64,000 nucleotides of DNA from Pseudoneobacillus sp052180215 (GCF_052180215.1 NZ_CP197471.1:3382001-3446000), one strand, 5' to 3'; positions 52,772-61,427 are shown, numbered from the stretch's first letter. Translations and numbers: made by a program. The notes: generated by a model from the letters alone, not told the origin.

Positions 52772-53548
52772 TTATTGAACCGTGTAACCTCCATCGATAA
52801 CAACCGCTTGCCCAGTTATTCCTGCAGCTCCATCACTAGCTAAAAAAACAGCATAATTAGCTATTTCCTCAACAGATAATAACCGTTTCTGGGGTACTAG
52901 TGGGTAAATAACCTCTTCCAATACTTTTTCCAAGGGTACATTCCTTGTTTGGGCAAGATCTGCTAGCTGGTTTCGTACAAGAGGTGTATCCACATATCCA
53001 GGGCAAATAGCATTAACGGTAATTCCAAAGGATGCAGCCTCTAAGGCAGCAACCTTTGTCAAACCAATGACACCATGTTTCGCACTATTGTAAGCAGCTT
53101 TACCAGCAAAGCCAACTAAACCATTAATCGATGCCATATTTAAAATCCTGCCCGAGTTTTGTTTTTTCATGATGGGAAGGACATGCTTAATGGCAATAAA
53201 AGGTGCAGTCAGCATTACTTTGATTAAAAACTCAAATTTTACAGTTGGAAAATCCTCTATAAAAGACACATATTGTAAACCAGCATTATTGATTAAAATA
53301 TCTAATTTCCCAAAATGTGAAACCGTCTCTTCGATGGAATTTTTTATTTCTTCCTCAGATGTCACATCGCATTTAAGGCCTATTGCTTCAAAACCTTCAT
53401 TTCTTAATTCTTGCGAGGCTTGTTTCACTTGTTGTTCGTTCATATCAGTTAAAACTACTTTTGCACCATTGGAAGCAAATTTTTTTCCTATCTCATAACC
53501 AATACCTTGGGCTCCGCCAGTTATAAATACAACCTTATCTTGAACCAT
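52772..53548 (-). CDS. short-chain dehydrogenase, probably 3-hydroxybutyrate dehydrogenase
   Basis: 258 residues, classical SDR. NAD-binding TGGAQGIG at about 10-17, NNAG at about 88-91, catalytic Ser in MASINGL, and YNSAK (Tyr-x-x-x-Lys). CPGYVDTPLVRNQ and the C-terminal GQAVVIDGGYTVQ match D-3-hydroxybutyrate dehydrogenase (BdhA) as remembered, which interconverts 3-hydroxybutyrate and acetoacetate. Start ATG 53548 after AGGAGGAATATTTTG. Monocistronic between two terminators. Confidence 0.88.
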   Translation of the reverse strand: MVQDKVVFITGGAQGIGYEIGKKFASNGAKVVLTDMNEQQVKQASQELRNEGFEAIGLKCDVTSEEEIKNSIEETVSHFGKLDILINNAGLQYVSFIEDFPTVKFEFLIKVMLTAPFIAIKHVLPIMKKQNSGRILNMASINGLVGFAGKAAYNSAKHGVIGLTKVAALEAASFGITVNAICPGYVDTPLVRNQLADLAQTRNVPLEKVLEEVIYPLVPQKRLLSVEEIANYAVFLASDGAAGITGQAVVIDGGYTVQ

Positions 53549-53646
53549 CAAAATATTCCTCCTATATTCCTAAAATCTTCTGTCATCTTTAACTGTGTTA
53601 AGCTCTAATTTATTTTATCACACTTTTCTGACAATTTTATACATAT

Positions 53647-53677
53647 AAAAAAAGCCTGTCATTAAACAGGCTTTTTA
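53647..53677. terminator. bidirectional hairpin, terminator of yttB
   Basis: A stem AAAAAGCCTGT/ACAGGCTTTTT with loop CATTAA, just after the yttB stop on the minus strand. Confidence 0.85.
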
Positions 53678-53683
53678 AAACTA

Positions 53684-54862
53684 TTAAACAGCTTTAAGCT
53701 CTTTTTTTTCTTTTATATTACGGTCATAGATGGCTGTAGATAAAATGACTAAAACAAATAATCCAATCATGACAGTAAATAACATAGACATTCCATATAT
53801 ATCGACTAATAGTCCACCCAATACTGGACCAATCATTCTTCCGCCCGTTGCCGTACTATTAACAATTCCTTGGTAAAATCCTTCTCTTCCTTCAGGTGCC
53901 AATTGGCTTGCAATCGTTGGAACAGCAGGCCATATAAGCATTTCCCCTACTGTAAGAATTGCCATAGCTGCAATAAACCACATAAACTGCTCTGCACTTG
54001 CTGCAACCGCAAAGGAAACAACAAATATGATCGTCCCAATCATAATCTGTGACTTTACAGATTTTACACTTTTGATTAATTGGTTCATGATTGGTTGACC
54101 TAAAACAATAATTGCCCCATTGATCGTCCATAGTATACTGTATTGTTCAATGGTGATATTAATCTCTTGAGTGTATGCGGCAATTGTTGTTTGCCATTGG
54201 ACATAGGCAACCCAACATAATAAGTAACCAAAGCAAAGAATTAGTAATGCATAAAGTCTCGAATGATTTTTAATACGCTGGCTATTTTTTAAAATAGAAG
54301 CTGTGGCACCAGTATTTGGAGAAATGTTTTTATATCCAAGAAGTGCTATGAAGAAAAATACAACGTAAAGAATTGTATTGCCCAGGAAAATCCAATCAAA
54401 TGAATACGATGCTACAAATCCTCCAAGAGCTGCACCAACTGCAACTCCAAGATTTTGTGCTACATAGATGGCATTGAAGGCTTTACGCCCTCCCTCTTTC
54501 CAAACGACACCCGCCATCGCATACATTGAAGGGAATACCATCCCTGAACCGAATCCGATAATCGTTAGATAAATAACATATTCTGGCCAACCATGCCAGA
54601 AAGTTAGTCCAATTAATGCTAAAAGAGTAACCCCTATTCCTAATAATATCGATTTATATCCACCAATTTTGTCGAATAAACTTCCACCGAACAAATTTCC
54701 TACTACGCTTGCTGCTGAATTTAACATAAGAACAAACCCAGCTACCGTTAATGATTTACCTAAATGGTCATGAATATAGATTGCATTTAAAGGCCATAAA
54801 AAAGAAGAGCCTGTTACATTCACTGCCATCCCAATGATTAAGAGCCATAAGGCACGAGGCAT
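53684..54862 (-). CDS. yttB: YttB, MFS transporter
   Basis: 392 residues with 12 predicted membrane helices. FDKIGGYKSILLG between helices 2 and 3 is the MFS loop motif. Late helices contain PVLGGLLVDIYG. B. subtilis YttB is an uncharacterised drug-efflux-like MFS protein; substrate unknown. Start ATG 54862 after AAAGGAGCGTTTTTC; an in-frame extension to 54934 has no support. A large palindrome and other repeats lie upstream. Confidence 0.9.
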   Translation of the reverse strand: MPRALWLLIIGMAVNVTGSSFLWPLNAIYIHDHLGKSLTVAGFVLMLNSAASVVGNLFGGSLFDKIGGYKSILLGIGVTLLALIGLTFWHGWPEYVIYLTIIGFGSGMVFPSMYAMAGVVWKEGGRKAFNAIYVAQNLGVAVGAALGGFVASYSFDWIFLGNTILYVVFFFIALLGYKNISPNTGATASILKNSQRIKNHSRLYALLILCFGYLLCWVAYVQWQTTIAAYTQEINITIEQYSILWTINGAIIVLGQPIMNQLIKSVKSVKSQIMIGTIIFVVSFAVAASAEQFMWFIAAMAILTVGEMLIWPAVPTIASQLAPEGREGFYQGIVNSTATGGRMIGPVLGGLLVDIYGMSMLFTVMIGLFVLVILSTAIYDRNIKEKKELKAV

Positions 54863-54972
54863 GAAAAACGCTCCTTTACACTTCACTATTTCGAACACCA
54901 AAACAATTTTAGTGGTTTTTCTCACGAAGTGCAACGATTTTATACATATATTTAAAACTGGAAAGAAAACTC

Positions 54973-55029
54973 ACTTAAGCGCATTAACGTGCCGGGGGTC
55001 AGACCCCCGGCACGTTAATGCGCTTAAGT
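54973..55029. repeat. 57-nt perfect palindrome, 28-bp arms around one base
   Basis: ACTTAAGCGCATTAACGTGC (54973-54992) continues CGGGGGTC to 55000; after the central A at 55001 the exact reverse complement runs to 55029. The core GGGGGTCAGACCCCC resembles short dispersed palindromes I recall from Bacillaceae. It is GC-rich against an AT-rich background, lacks a U-tract, and sits 110 nt upstream of yttB. Confidence 0.95.
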
Positions 55030-55151
55030 TTTTAATTGGTTATTTAGCTTGATGACATTCTGGCACAGGAACCAATTGGATTTTTTCCGTTTTTAGCGGC
55101 TCTAAAATTGTGATATGAACAAGGGGAATATCGGTAAAACTAGTGAAGTTT

Positions 55152-55274
55152 TTGATTTCCGCTCCAAGCGCTTCGCTTTAAGTGGGGGGTCAGAAATCCT
55201 CCGCGGCGTTTATGCCTACGATTTTCCCTCACCCTTACTCACACCGAAGTTTCCGCGGCTTCTGCTTCAATCAA
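55152..55274. repeat. degenerate dispersed repeat with related inverted ends
   Basis: Starts TTGATTTCCGCTCCAAGCGC and ends CTTCTGCTTCAATCAA. The inverted right end TTGATTGAAGCAGAAG matches the left end in TTGATT and GC(T/A). The sequence pattern (TTTCCGCTCCA-GCGCTTCGC ... CGCGGCTTCTGCT) resembles a repeat common in Bacillus intergenic regions, here diverged and shortened. No ORF of merit. Confidence 0.55.
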
Positions 55275-55408
55275 CAATGTTCATTAACAAAGGCATTTTT
55301 TATATAACCTAAGTTAACTATAATTTTTTTCTGGTGCAAAAATATTTTACAAACTGCCAATTAGCAATTTTACTCCCAAATATCCATAAGGTTTTTAACC
55401 ATCAATTT

Positions 55409-55592
55409 TAACGGACACACGTTCCGTTATATTAGGAAATTGCTTGTTTTTTTAATGTTATAGGACTGTGGTTCCGTTATTTGACCTAAATATGACTTTT
55501 CCAAATGAAATAAGGTGAATAACGGTATCTGTGTCCTATAACCAAGGAAAATACGACTTTTTTATGCAAATAACGGATTCTGTGTCCTATAA
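55409..55592. repeat. second cluster of the GGACACANGTTCCGTTAT short repeats
   Basis: Four copies: forward at about 55410-55430 (ACGGACACACGTTCCGTTAT) and 55460-55480 (TAGGACTGTGGTTCCGTTAT), reverse at 55520-55540 (AACGGTATCTGTGTCCTATA) and 55571-55590 (TAACGGATTCTGTGTCCTAT). The order forward-forward-reverse-reverse matches the arrangement of the main copies at 24.26-24.45 kb. The rest of the 54863-55672 gap holds the palindrome, the 55152 repeat and AT-rich sequence with nothing else recognised. Confidence 0.8.
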
Positions 55593-55635
55593 AATAGTAA
55601 CTAAGAGAAAATCAACATTACCTCTAACATTGCCA

Positions 55636-55666
55636 AAATTAAAAAGGAGACCAATTGGCCTCCTTG
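55636..55666 (-). terminator. terminator of the ytzC unit
   Basis: Minus strand AAGGAGGCCAATTGGTCTCCTT stem (AAGGAG/CTCCTT plus CC/GG) then TTTAATTTT, 7 nt after the stop of the 63-residue protein gene. Confidence 0.75.
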
Positions 55667-55672
55667 AATAAC

Positions 55673-55864
55673 CTAGTGTCTTGTTCTTCCTGTTTGTTCT
55701 TGTTCTTGATGCATTTTTGATTTTACAGGCTGACTACCCATGTTTTCATAAGCATACTTTGATTTTTTAACGACATCGTAATCTTGACCAAATTCAATAT
55801 CTTGATTATTTATTCCATCTCGTGTTTTTTGTTCCGGATTGTTTTTCTTCGAGCGTTTTTTCAA
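55673..55864 (-). CDS. small hydrophilic protein of unknown function
   Basis: 63 residues, strongly charged, probably disordered (KKNNPEQKTRDGINNQDIEF; KSKMHQEQEQTGRTRH). The start is a TTG at 55864 with GGGGAGG eight bases upstream. Only 16 bp after ytzC, so co-transcribed. Composition resembles small sporulation or stress proteins of Bacilli, but I do not recognise the family. Confidence 0.65.
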   Translation of the reverse strand: MKKRSKKNNPEQKTRDGINNQDIEFGQDYDVVKKSKYAYENMGSQPVKSKMHQEQEQTGRTRH

Positions 55865-55880
55865 CTTTTGTTCCTCCCCA

Positions 55881-56144
55881 TTAATGTCTAAGTAAGATCA
55901 TATTATTTTGGGCTTGTTGGAGCTGAAGACGCATCCGATGTAGTTGTTCTCGTTGTTGAGAGTTTGCACTGTTTGCCATAACAGCTAAATCATTAAATAC
56001 ATCCTCTAAGCCTTGAAGTGCATTTGTATATAGATCATCGGTATAATGTTCTTGTTTGCTGGCATCAAGATATTGATCTTGAGCATAACGAATTGCATCT
56101 TCACATCTTTGTATTAAGTCTTCCATTGATTGACGGGTTGCCAT
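55881..56144 (-). CDS. ytzC: YtzC, DUF2524 family protein
   Basis: 87 residues, all helical. MATRQSMEDLIQRCEDAIRY and the C-terminal REQLHRMRLQLQQAQNNMIL match YtzC as remembered. Probably a small coiled coil; function unknown. Start ATG 56144 after AGGGAGGGTTATCC. It lies between yttB and ytqA, as in B. subtilis. Confidence 0.88.
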   Translation of the reverse strand: MATRQSMEDLIQRCEDAIRYAQDQYLDASKQEHYTDDLYTNALQGLEDVFNDLAVMANSANSQQREQLHRMRLQLQQAQNNMILLRH

Positions 56145-56356
56145 GGATAACCCTCCCTAAGCATTAAAAATGAATTTCATTTTAGAAGCAATGCTTCTAT
56201 CTTATTTTGTTCATCTCTGCAGTTCCTATCACTTATGCGTAAAGTTAATTGATTCCAAAATTGGAGTTAACATTGAAAGTGTGATTAATTCGATTGGATT
56301 ACCAAACATATCATGATAAAATATGATATTACTTTTAAAAAGGAGGGCCTGATCTC

Positions 56357-57328
56357 ATGATTCAGACAAACCCTTTTCCATATGCCTCAGACAATAAAAG
56401 GTATCACACTTGGAATTATCATTTACGTCATGAATTCGGACATAAAGTCTTTAAGGTTGCCTTAGACGGCGGCTTTGATTGCCCTAATCGTGATGGTACG
56501 GTCGCACACGGTGGGTGTACCTTCTGCAGTGTTGCCGGATCCGGAGATTTTGCTGGAAATCGCGTGGATGACTTGGAAACCCAGTTTCATGAAATTAAAG
56601 AAAAAATGCATCATAAATGGAAAGACGGTAAATATATGGCTTATTTCCAAGCCTTTACGAATACACATGCGCCAGTTAGTGTGTTAAGAGAAAAATTCGA
56701 AGCTGTTCTTAAACAAGAGGGAGTAGTGGGTATATCCATCGCAACAAGACCGGATTGCCTTCCTGATGATGTTGTAGAGTATTTAGCGGAATTAAATGAA
56801 CGAACCTACCTATGGGTAGAATTAGGACTACAAACCGTTCACGAAAGAACAGCATTACTAATTAACCGTGCCCACGATTTTCAATGCTATATCGATGGTG
56901 TTAATAAACTAAGAAAGCATGGAATTCGTATTTGCTCGCATATTATCAACGGTCTGCCTCTTGAGAGCCCTGAAATGATGATGAAGACAGCAGAAGAAGT
57001 GGCCAAGCTAGATGTTCAAGGTATCAAAATCCATTTATTACACTTACTCAAAGGTACTCCTATGGTGAAGCAGTATGAAAAAGGGATGCTCGAATTTTTA
57101 TCATTTGATGATTATGTGAATTTAGTATGTGATCAATTAGAGATTTTACCACCTGAAATGATCGTTCATCGTATTACAGGAGATGGTCCGATTGACTTAA
57201 TGATTGGACCGATGTGGAGTGTTAATAAATGGGAAGTTTTAAATTCGATTGATGCAGAGCTAAAAAGAAGAAATAGCTGGCAAGGTAAATTTTATCAAAG
57301 TAGGGTGAAAACAAATCATGAAGCTTGA
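56357..57328 (+). CDS. ytqA: YtqA, radical SAM protein (TIGR01212 family)
   Basis: 323 residues. The iron-sulfur cluster motif lies in GGFDCPNRDGTVAHGGCTFCS (residues about 35-55), the spaced Cys set typical of this family rather than simple CxxxCxxC. WVELGLQTVHERTALLINR is the conserved SAM-side motif. Genes of this type pair with ytqB in many Firmicutes, and a role in wobble-uridine tRNA modification is inferred from that link. Start ATG 56357 after AAGGAGGGCCTGATCTC. Overlaps ytqB by 11 nt. Confidence 0.92.
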   Translation: MIQTNPFPYASDNKRYHTWNYHLRHEFGHKVFKVALDGGFDCPNRDGTVAHGGCTFCSVAGSGDFAGNRVDDLETQFHEIKEKMHHKWKDGKYMAYFQAFTNTHAPVSVLREKFEAVLKQEGVVGISIATRPDCLPDDVVEYLAELNERTYLWVELGLQTVHERTALLINRAHDFQCYIDGVNKLRKHGIRICSHIINGLPLESPEMMMKTAEEVAKLDVQGIKIHLLHLLKGTPMVKQYEKGMLEFLSFDDYVNLVCDQLEILPPEMIVHRITGDGPIDLMIGPMWSVNKWEVLNSIDAELKRRNSWQGKFYQSRVKTNHEA

Positions 57329-57890
57329 ACGAGTACTGCAGTTCGCCAAAACACTTATCGAAAAAACGGTTGTACCTGGTGATATTGTAGTGGATGCTAC
57401 ATTGGGGAACGGTCACGATACATTGTTTTTAGCAAATCTTGTGGGCGATGAGGGGAAAGTTTATGGCTTTGATATTCAGGAACAGGCCGTATTAAACAGC
57501 CAAGCTCGGCTAGAGGAACATCATGTTGTTCATCGTGCTGTCCTATTCCAAGAAGGGCATGAAAAGCTCCAGCAATTCATTCCTCTGTTTGAGCATGGGA
57601 AAATCAAGGCAGCCATTTTTAATCTTGGCTATCTTCCTGGCAGTGATAAAGCGATTGTGACAAAGCCTGATACCACTATCCTAGCCATTGAACAGCTTTT
57701 GAACATGATGACACCCGAAGCGATCATTGTTCTCGTTATTTATCATGGTCACCCAGAAGGAGCGATTGAAAAAGATCAGCTTATGGAATATGTAAAACAA
57801 TTAGATCAAAAGGAAGCTCGTGTTTTACTATACCAATTTTTAAATCAGCAAAACGATCCCCCTTTTATTGTGGCGATAGAAAAAAATTAG
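57318..57890 (+). CDS. ytqB: YtqB/MnmM, SAM-dependent tRNA methyltransferase
   Basis: 190 residues, Rossmann-fold methyltransferase. Motif I is VVDATLGNGHDTLFLA and the later NLGYLPGSDK replaces the usual NPPY. I recall work naming B. subtilis YtqB as MnmM, the enzyme that methylates nm5(s2)U34 of tRNA to mnm5(s2)U, in species lacking MnmC. That assignment is from memory. Start ATG 57318 lies inside ytqA with AGGGTGAAAACAAATC upstream, so the two are translationally coupled. Confidence 0.92.
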   Translation: MKLERVLQFAKTLIEKTVVPGDIVVDATLGNGHDTLFLANLVGDEGKVYGFDIQEQAVLNSQARLEEHHVVHRAVLFQEGHEKLQQFIPLFEHGKIKAAIFNLGYLPGSDKAIVTKPDTTILAIEQLLNMMTPEAIIVLVIYHGHPEGAIEKDQLMEYVKQLDQKEARVLLYQFLNQQNDPPFIVAIEKN

Positions 57891-57902
57891 AAGATAGGAA
57901 AG

Positions 57903-57935
57903 AGCCCAACCATCGATTGGTTAGGCTTTTTCTTT
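57903..57935. terminator. bidirectional terminator between ytqB and ytpB
   Basis: A stem AGCCCAACC/GGTTAGGCT with one mismatch and loop ATCGATT, then TTTTCTTTTT. It overlaps the ytpB stop. Confidence 0.75.
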
Positions 57936-59024
57936 TTGTACCATTTGTGTATTGGCTTGAACGGATCCTTTTTGAAAGCGACGATAGGCTTGCCCATTCC
58001 AGTAGAAAAAGGCACTTATCGGTCCACCCTGCTTGACCAATTCCTTTGCTAACTTTTTTACATGTGGTTGTTGCTTGACCTTTTCATCTGATAAATAAAT
58101 GCCAATTAAGCCACGGTTTATTAATTGATGAAATTTTTGATGCGGTACATTTTCCGTATTTCTATCAGCTTCTTTTAAAAAGTGAGTTAAACGTGTAAAT
58201 AAAACTTCCTCATTTTCATAATAAAAGCAGAAATTTAAGTCTCCGCCGGTTCGATCCTCTTCTTGGTCAATAAAATAATCCAGTAAGATATGAAGACCTT
58301 GTATATAAGGAAAATAGCCATTATACAACTTTTTGGCTTCTTCCTGCTTAAATTCTTTTTTCATGGCATAAGATACTAAACAAAAGATGCCAAGAGTAGA
58401 TCCAGAGCAGGCTGAAAATTCATACCATGTCATAGCTGGCAGACTTGCAGCGTATGTATCAAACCAGGTTTGAAGTCTAGGCACCCGTTCATGAACCACC
58501 ACATGTTTATGGATTTGCAAATCACAATAATATCGGCATAAGGTGACTAAATCCTGTTGAATGATCTGATAGTGGTTCGTCTTTTCTAACACCTCTTGGC
58601 AAGTTGCCACTAACTCCTGTAAATATCCTCCATCATCTTGTTCCATGCGATTTCGATAATAATTTTTACTCTCTTTATTAAGCGATACAGCGTCATTCAT
58701 CGATTCATGAAGGGCAGCAAAATCTTCCGGATCTAGGGAAGTACTGCGATCACATAAATTGTCTAAATAGTCACTAATCGTTTGATACGCAACAATGAAT
58801 CGTATAGCTTTTTTATAATCCTTCTGAGCTAAGATTGCTAGTATGCCTCCACCTTCACAATGAAAGGTTTTATGCTCAATACTTGCAAGAGCTTGTTTCC
58901 TTAGTTCCTCATTCGGGATTTGATCCGCTCTTTTTTTCCAATAGTTTAATTCCTGATGAACTGCTGGCAATATTTTAAAGTAAACCTGCCCCATCAATCC
59001 AACAGAGGAAGTGGGAATTTTCAT
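57921..59024 (-). CDS. ytpB: tetraprenyl-beta-curcumene synthase (YtpB)
   Basis: 367 residues, DUF2600. A first cyclase of sesquarterpene (C35) synthesis in Bacillus, acting on heptaprenyl diphosphate to give tetraprenyl-beta-curcumene, linked to spores. The Asp-rich motif is SDYLDNLCDRS (about residues 84-94), used to bind the diphosphate through metal. HCEGGGILAIL and DYFIDQEEDRTGGDLNF carry further acidic residues. Start ATG 59024 after AAAGAGGTTTGTTGA. Downstream of ytpA by 39 bp. Confidence 0.94.
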   Translation of the reverse strand: MKIPTSSVGLMGQVYFKILPAVHQELNYWKKRADQIPNEELRKQALASIEHKTFHCEGGGILAILAQKDYKKAIRFIVAYQTISDYLDNLCDRSTSLDPEDFAALHESMNDAVSLNKESKNYYRNRMEQDDGGYLQELVATCQEVLEKTNHYQIIQQDLVTLCRYYCDLQIHKHVVVHERVPRLQTWFDTYAASLPAMTWYEFSACSGSTLGIFCLVSYAMKKEFKQEEAKKLYNGYFPYIQGLHILLDYFIDQEEDRTGGDLNFCFYYENEEVLFTRLTHFLKEADRNTENVPHQKFHQLINRGLIGIYLSDEKVKQQPHVKKLAKELVKQGGPISAFFYWNGQAYRRFQKGSVQANTQMVQKEKA

Positions 59025-59063
59025 TCAACAAACCTCTTTCTAAATGGCTCACCAATCAGCAAT

Positions 59064-59867
59064 CTAAATAAGATAGCCAATTGTTCTCAAATGACCTTCT
59101 ATAAAATCTTTTGTATATTGAAAAACAATGTCTCTGTCTGGTTCATTAAAAATCTCATGATAAAATTCTGGCCATTCCTTAAATCTTTTTTCTGATAAAG
59201 GAGCTTGATTAAACCACTCTCTGACGGAATTTTTATTCACGATTTTATCATCGCCGGCCTGCATCACTAACATAGGGACGTCTTGAATGACCGAGTTTTT
59301 ATCAAACGCAAGCTTCATAGCAGTCACCAGCTCTCTATACCAGCGTACAGACATTTTGGTGACGTATAAAGTATCATTTGAATCGATTTCGCGTACCTCT
59401 AAGTTGCGTGTAGCCATATCAACCGTTAATCCTGATTCCATTCGCAAGCTTGGATAAATAAGATTAATTCCATGGGATATTACATCTAAAAACTTGGAAG
59501 GAGTGTGGATTAATCCAAGACATGGTGAAGATAAAACGACACCTGCCAGATTTAACCTTTCTTCCTGTAATAAACGGATGGAAACTAAACCTCCCATGCT
59601 ATGCCCAACCAAAAATACAGGTAATTCAAATTGATAGGCAGATTGAATCCAGTCCTTTACTTCAAATATGTACTCATCAAATGAATCAATATGACCTCGT
59701 CTAGTGCGACTGGTTAAACCTTGACCTGGAAGATCTCCCATAATAACATGATAACCAGATGAGCGCCACATTTCAATTAACCAGCCATACCGGCCATGAT
59801 GTTCAGATGCACCATGAACAATGACGATAACCGCTTTGGCTTCCCCTTCCGTTTCCCATTTCCACAT
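59064..59867 (-). CDS. ytpA: alpha/beta hydrolase YtpA (lysophospholipase type)
   Basis: 267 residues. The nucleophile elbow is GHSMGG (Ser at about residue 88), with oxyanion motif VHGASEHHGRYG at the N-terminus, acid Asp in QAGDDKIV and His in PEFYHEIFNE. B. subtilis YtpA is reported as a phospholipase making the antibiotic lysophospholipid bacilysocin. The activity here is inferred from homology. Probably co-transcribed with ytpB. Start ATG 59867 after GGGGGAAGAGTT. Confidence 0.92.
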   Translation of the reverse strand: MWKWETEGEAKAVIVIVHGASEHHGRYGWLIEMWRSSGYHVIMGDLPGQGLTSRTRRGHIDSFDEYIFEVKDWIQSAYQFELPVFLVGHSMGGLVSIRLLQEERLNLAGVVLSSPCLGLIHTPSKFLDVISHGINLIYPSLRMESGLTVDMATRNLEVREIDSNDTLYVTKMSVRWYRELVTAMKLAFDKNSVIQDVPMLVMQAGDDKIVNKNSVREWFNQAPLSEKRFKEWPEFYHEIFNEPDRDIVFQYTKDFIEGHLRTIGYLI

Positions 59868-59994
59868 AACTCTTCCCCCTTTATATATTAATATTTAGAA
59901 AAGCGGTTTTAAAGAATCGAAACAAAATCTTTCCTTTTCCCTACCCTTTTCGATAAAATCGAGTTATTACATGATGTTAAGGAGAGAGCTTTCC

Positions 59995-60513
59995 ATGATT
60001 TATCCATACAAAGGAAAATACCCAAAAATATCCTCTTCAGCATTTATTGCTGATTACGTTACAATAACAGGAGACGTTACCATCGGAGATGAATCTGGCA
60101 TTTGGTTTAATACATCCATTCGTGGTGATGTGGCTCCAACCATTATAGGTAACAAAGTAAATATACAAGATAATTGTGTTCTGCATCAGAGCCCAAATAA
60201 TCCTCTTATTATTGAGGATGAAGTATCTGTGGGACATCAAGTTATTCTACACAGTTCGATTATCCGCTCACGGGCTTTAATTGGAATGGGTTCAATCATT
60301 CTTGATGGTGCAGAGATTGGCGAAGGTGCTTTTATTGGAGCTGGAAGCCTTGTACCCCAAGGGAAAAAGATTCCACCCAATACGCTTGCATTCGGAAGAC
60401 CTGCAAAAGTAATTCGCGAACTCAATGCTGAAGATATCGCTGATATGCAACGTATTTCAAGAGAATACGCTGAGAAGGCGCAGTACTATAAATCTCTTCA
60501 AAATAATCGCTAA
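59995..60513 (+). CDS. ytoA: gamma-class carbonic anhydrase-like protein YtoA
   Basis: 172 residues from ATG 59995 (AAGGAGAGAGCTTTCC upstream). Left-handed beta-helix hexapeptide repeats run through residues 15-140. The zinc His set is visible in NCVLHQSP, SVGHQVILH. The family includes true carbonic anhydrases and acyltransferase-like members; activity in Bacillus is not proven. The longer frame from 59971 lies in the leader. Confidence 0.92.
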   Translation: MIYPYKGKYPKISSSAFIADYVTITGDVTIGDESGIWFNTSIRGDVAPTIIGNKVNIQDNCVLHQSPNNPLIIEDEVSVGHQVILHSSIIRSRALIGMGSIILDGAEIGEGAFIGAGSLVPQGKKIPPNTLAFGRPAKVIRELNAEDIADMQRISREYAEKAQYYKSLQNNR

Positions 60514-60572
60514 ACCTTCTCTATATTATAAACCGATAAGACCTAATACAATCAAGATTTTAAGGTGATCCT

Positions 60573-61424
60573 ATGTCCAACCTGCTTTTAATCATTTTAC
60601 CTCTTCTTTTCCTATTATTCTTTTTCCTTTTTAAAAAAAGGCTAAGAAGTGTAATGATATTTTTATTAGCACTATGTTTCATCACAGGCTTTTTTATCGT
60701 TGATACAAAACTCGCAAATAAAACCACTAACCTTCTAAGACATTGGATAAAGGATCCTGTTATGAAATCCACTTATTTGGTAGAGGACATAACTGAATTA
60801 CCCATTATCAAGATACAAGATCATGTTTTATTAAATATAGCTACCGTTAGTCAATATCCTGAATTGCCTCGTGGCTGTGAAGTGACTAGCCTTGCAATGC
60901 TATTGCAAAGTGCAGACATTAACGTTGATAAAATGACCTTAGCTAAAGAAATAACAAAAGATCGAACACCTTATAAAGTAGAAAATGGGAAAACCTATTT
61001 TGGCCATCCTAATGAAGGCTTCGTTGGAAGTATGTATACTTTTCAAGAGCCTGGTTTGGGAGTATACCATGAACCTATCCGTCAGCTTGCCGAAAAGTAT
61101 CTTCCTGGGAGAATAAAGGATTTTACAGGCAGTGATTTTAAAGAAATAAAAATTCATCTTTCTGATCACCGACCAGTTTGGGTTATTACCAACACCCGAT
61201 ATCAAAAGTTATCGAATGACTCCTTTATTACCTGGCAAACACCAAAAGGAGAGGTCAGAGTGACCTACAGGGAACACTCGGTTCTTTTAACAGGCTTTGA
61301 CAAAAACTTTATCTATTTTAATGATCCTTTAACTGGAGAAAAAAATAAAAAAGCACCCATTAAAGATTTCGAGGAATCTTGGGTGCAAATGGGAAGACAA
61401 GCGATTACTTATCTTCCACAATAG
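60573..61424 (+). CDS. membrane-anchored C39-like peptidase family protein
   Basis: 283 residues. Two N-terminal hydrophobic segments (about 2-20 and 26-44) anchor it, the rest is outside. The C39-like domain begins at PELPRGCEVTSLAMLL with the candidate catalytic Cys (about residue 109), followed by REHSVLLTGFD (His) and YFNDPLTG (Asn/Asp). Substrate unknown; such proteins are often wall- or bacteriocin-related. Start ATG 60573 after AAGGTGATCCT. Converges on asnB with a 3-nt gap and no visible terminator. Confidence 0.88.
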   Translation: MSNLLLIILPLLFLLFFFLFKKRLRSVMIFLLALCFITGFFIVDTKLANKTTNLLRHWIKDPVMKSTYLVEDITELPIIKIQDHVLLNIATVSQYPELPRGCEVTSLAMLLQSADINVDKMTLAKEITKDRTPYKVENGKTYFGHPNEGFVGSMYTFQEPGLGVYHEPIRQLAEKYLPGRIKDFTGSDFKEIKIHLSDHRPVWVITNTRYQKLSNDSFITWQTPKGEVRVTYREHSVLLTGFDKNFIYFNDPLTGEKNKKAPIKDFEESWVQMGRQAITYLPQ

Positions 61425-61427
61425 TTC

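Noticed and set aside
55115..55312. 65-codon plus-strand ORF
   Set aside because: Lies in a dispersed repeat, no ribosome binding site, no recognisable protein features.
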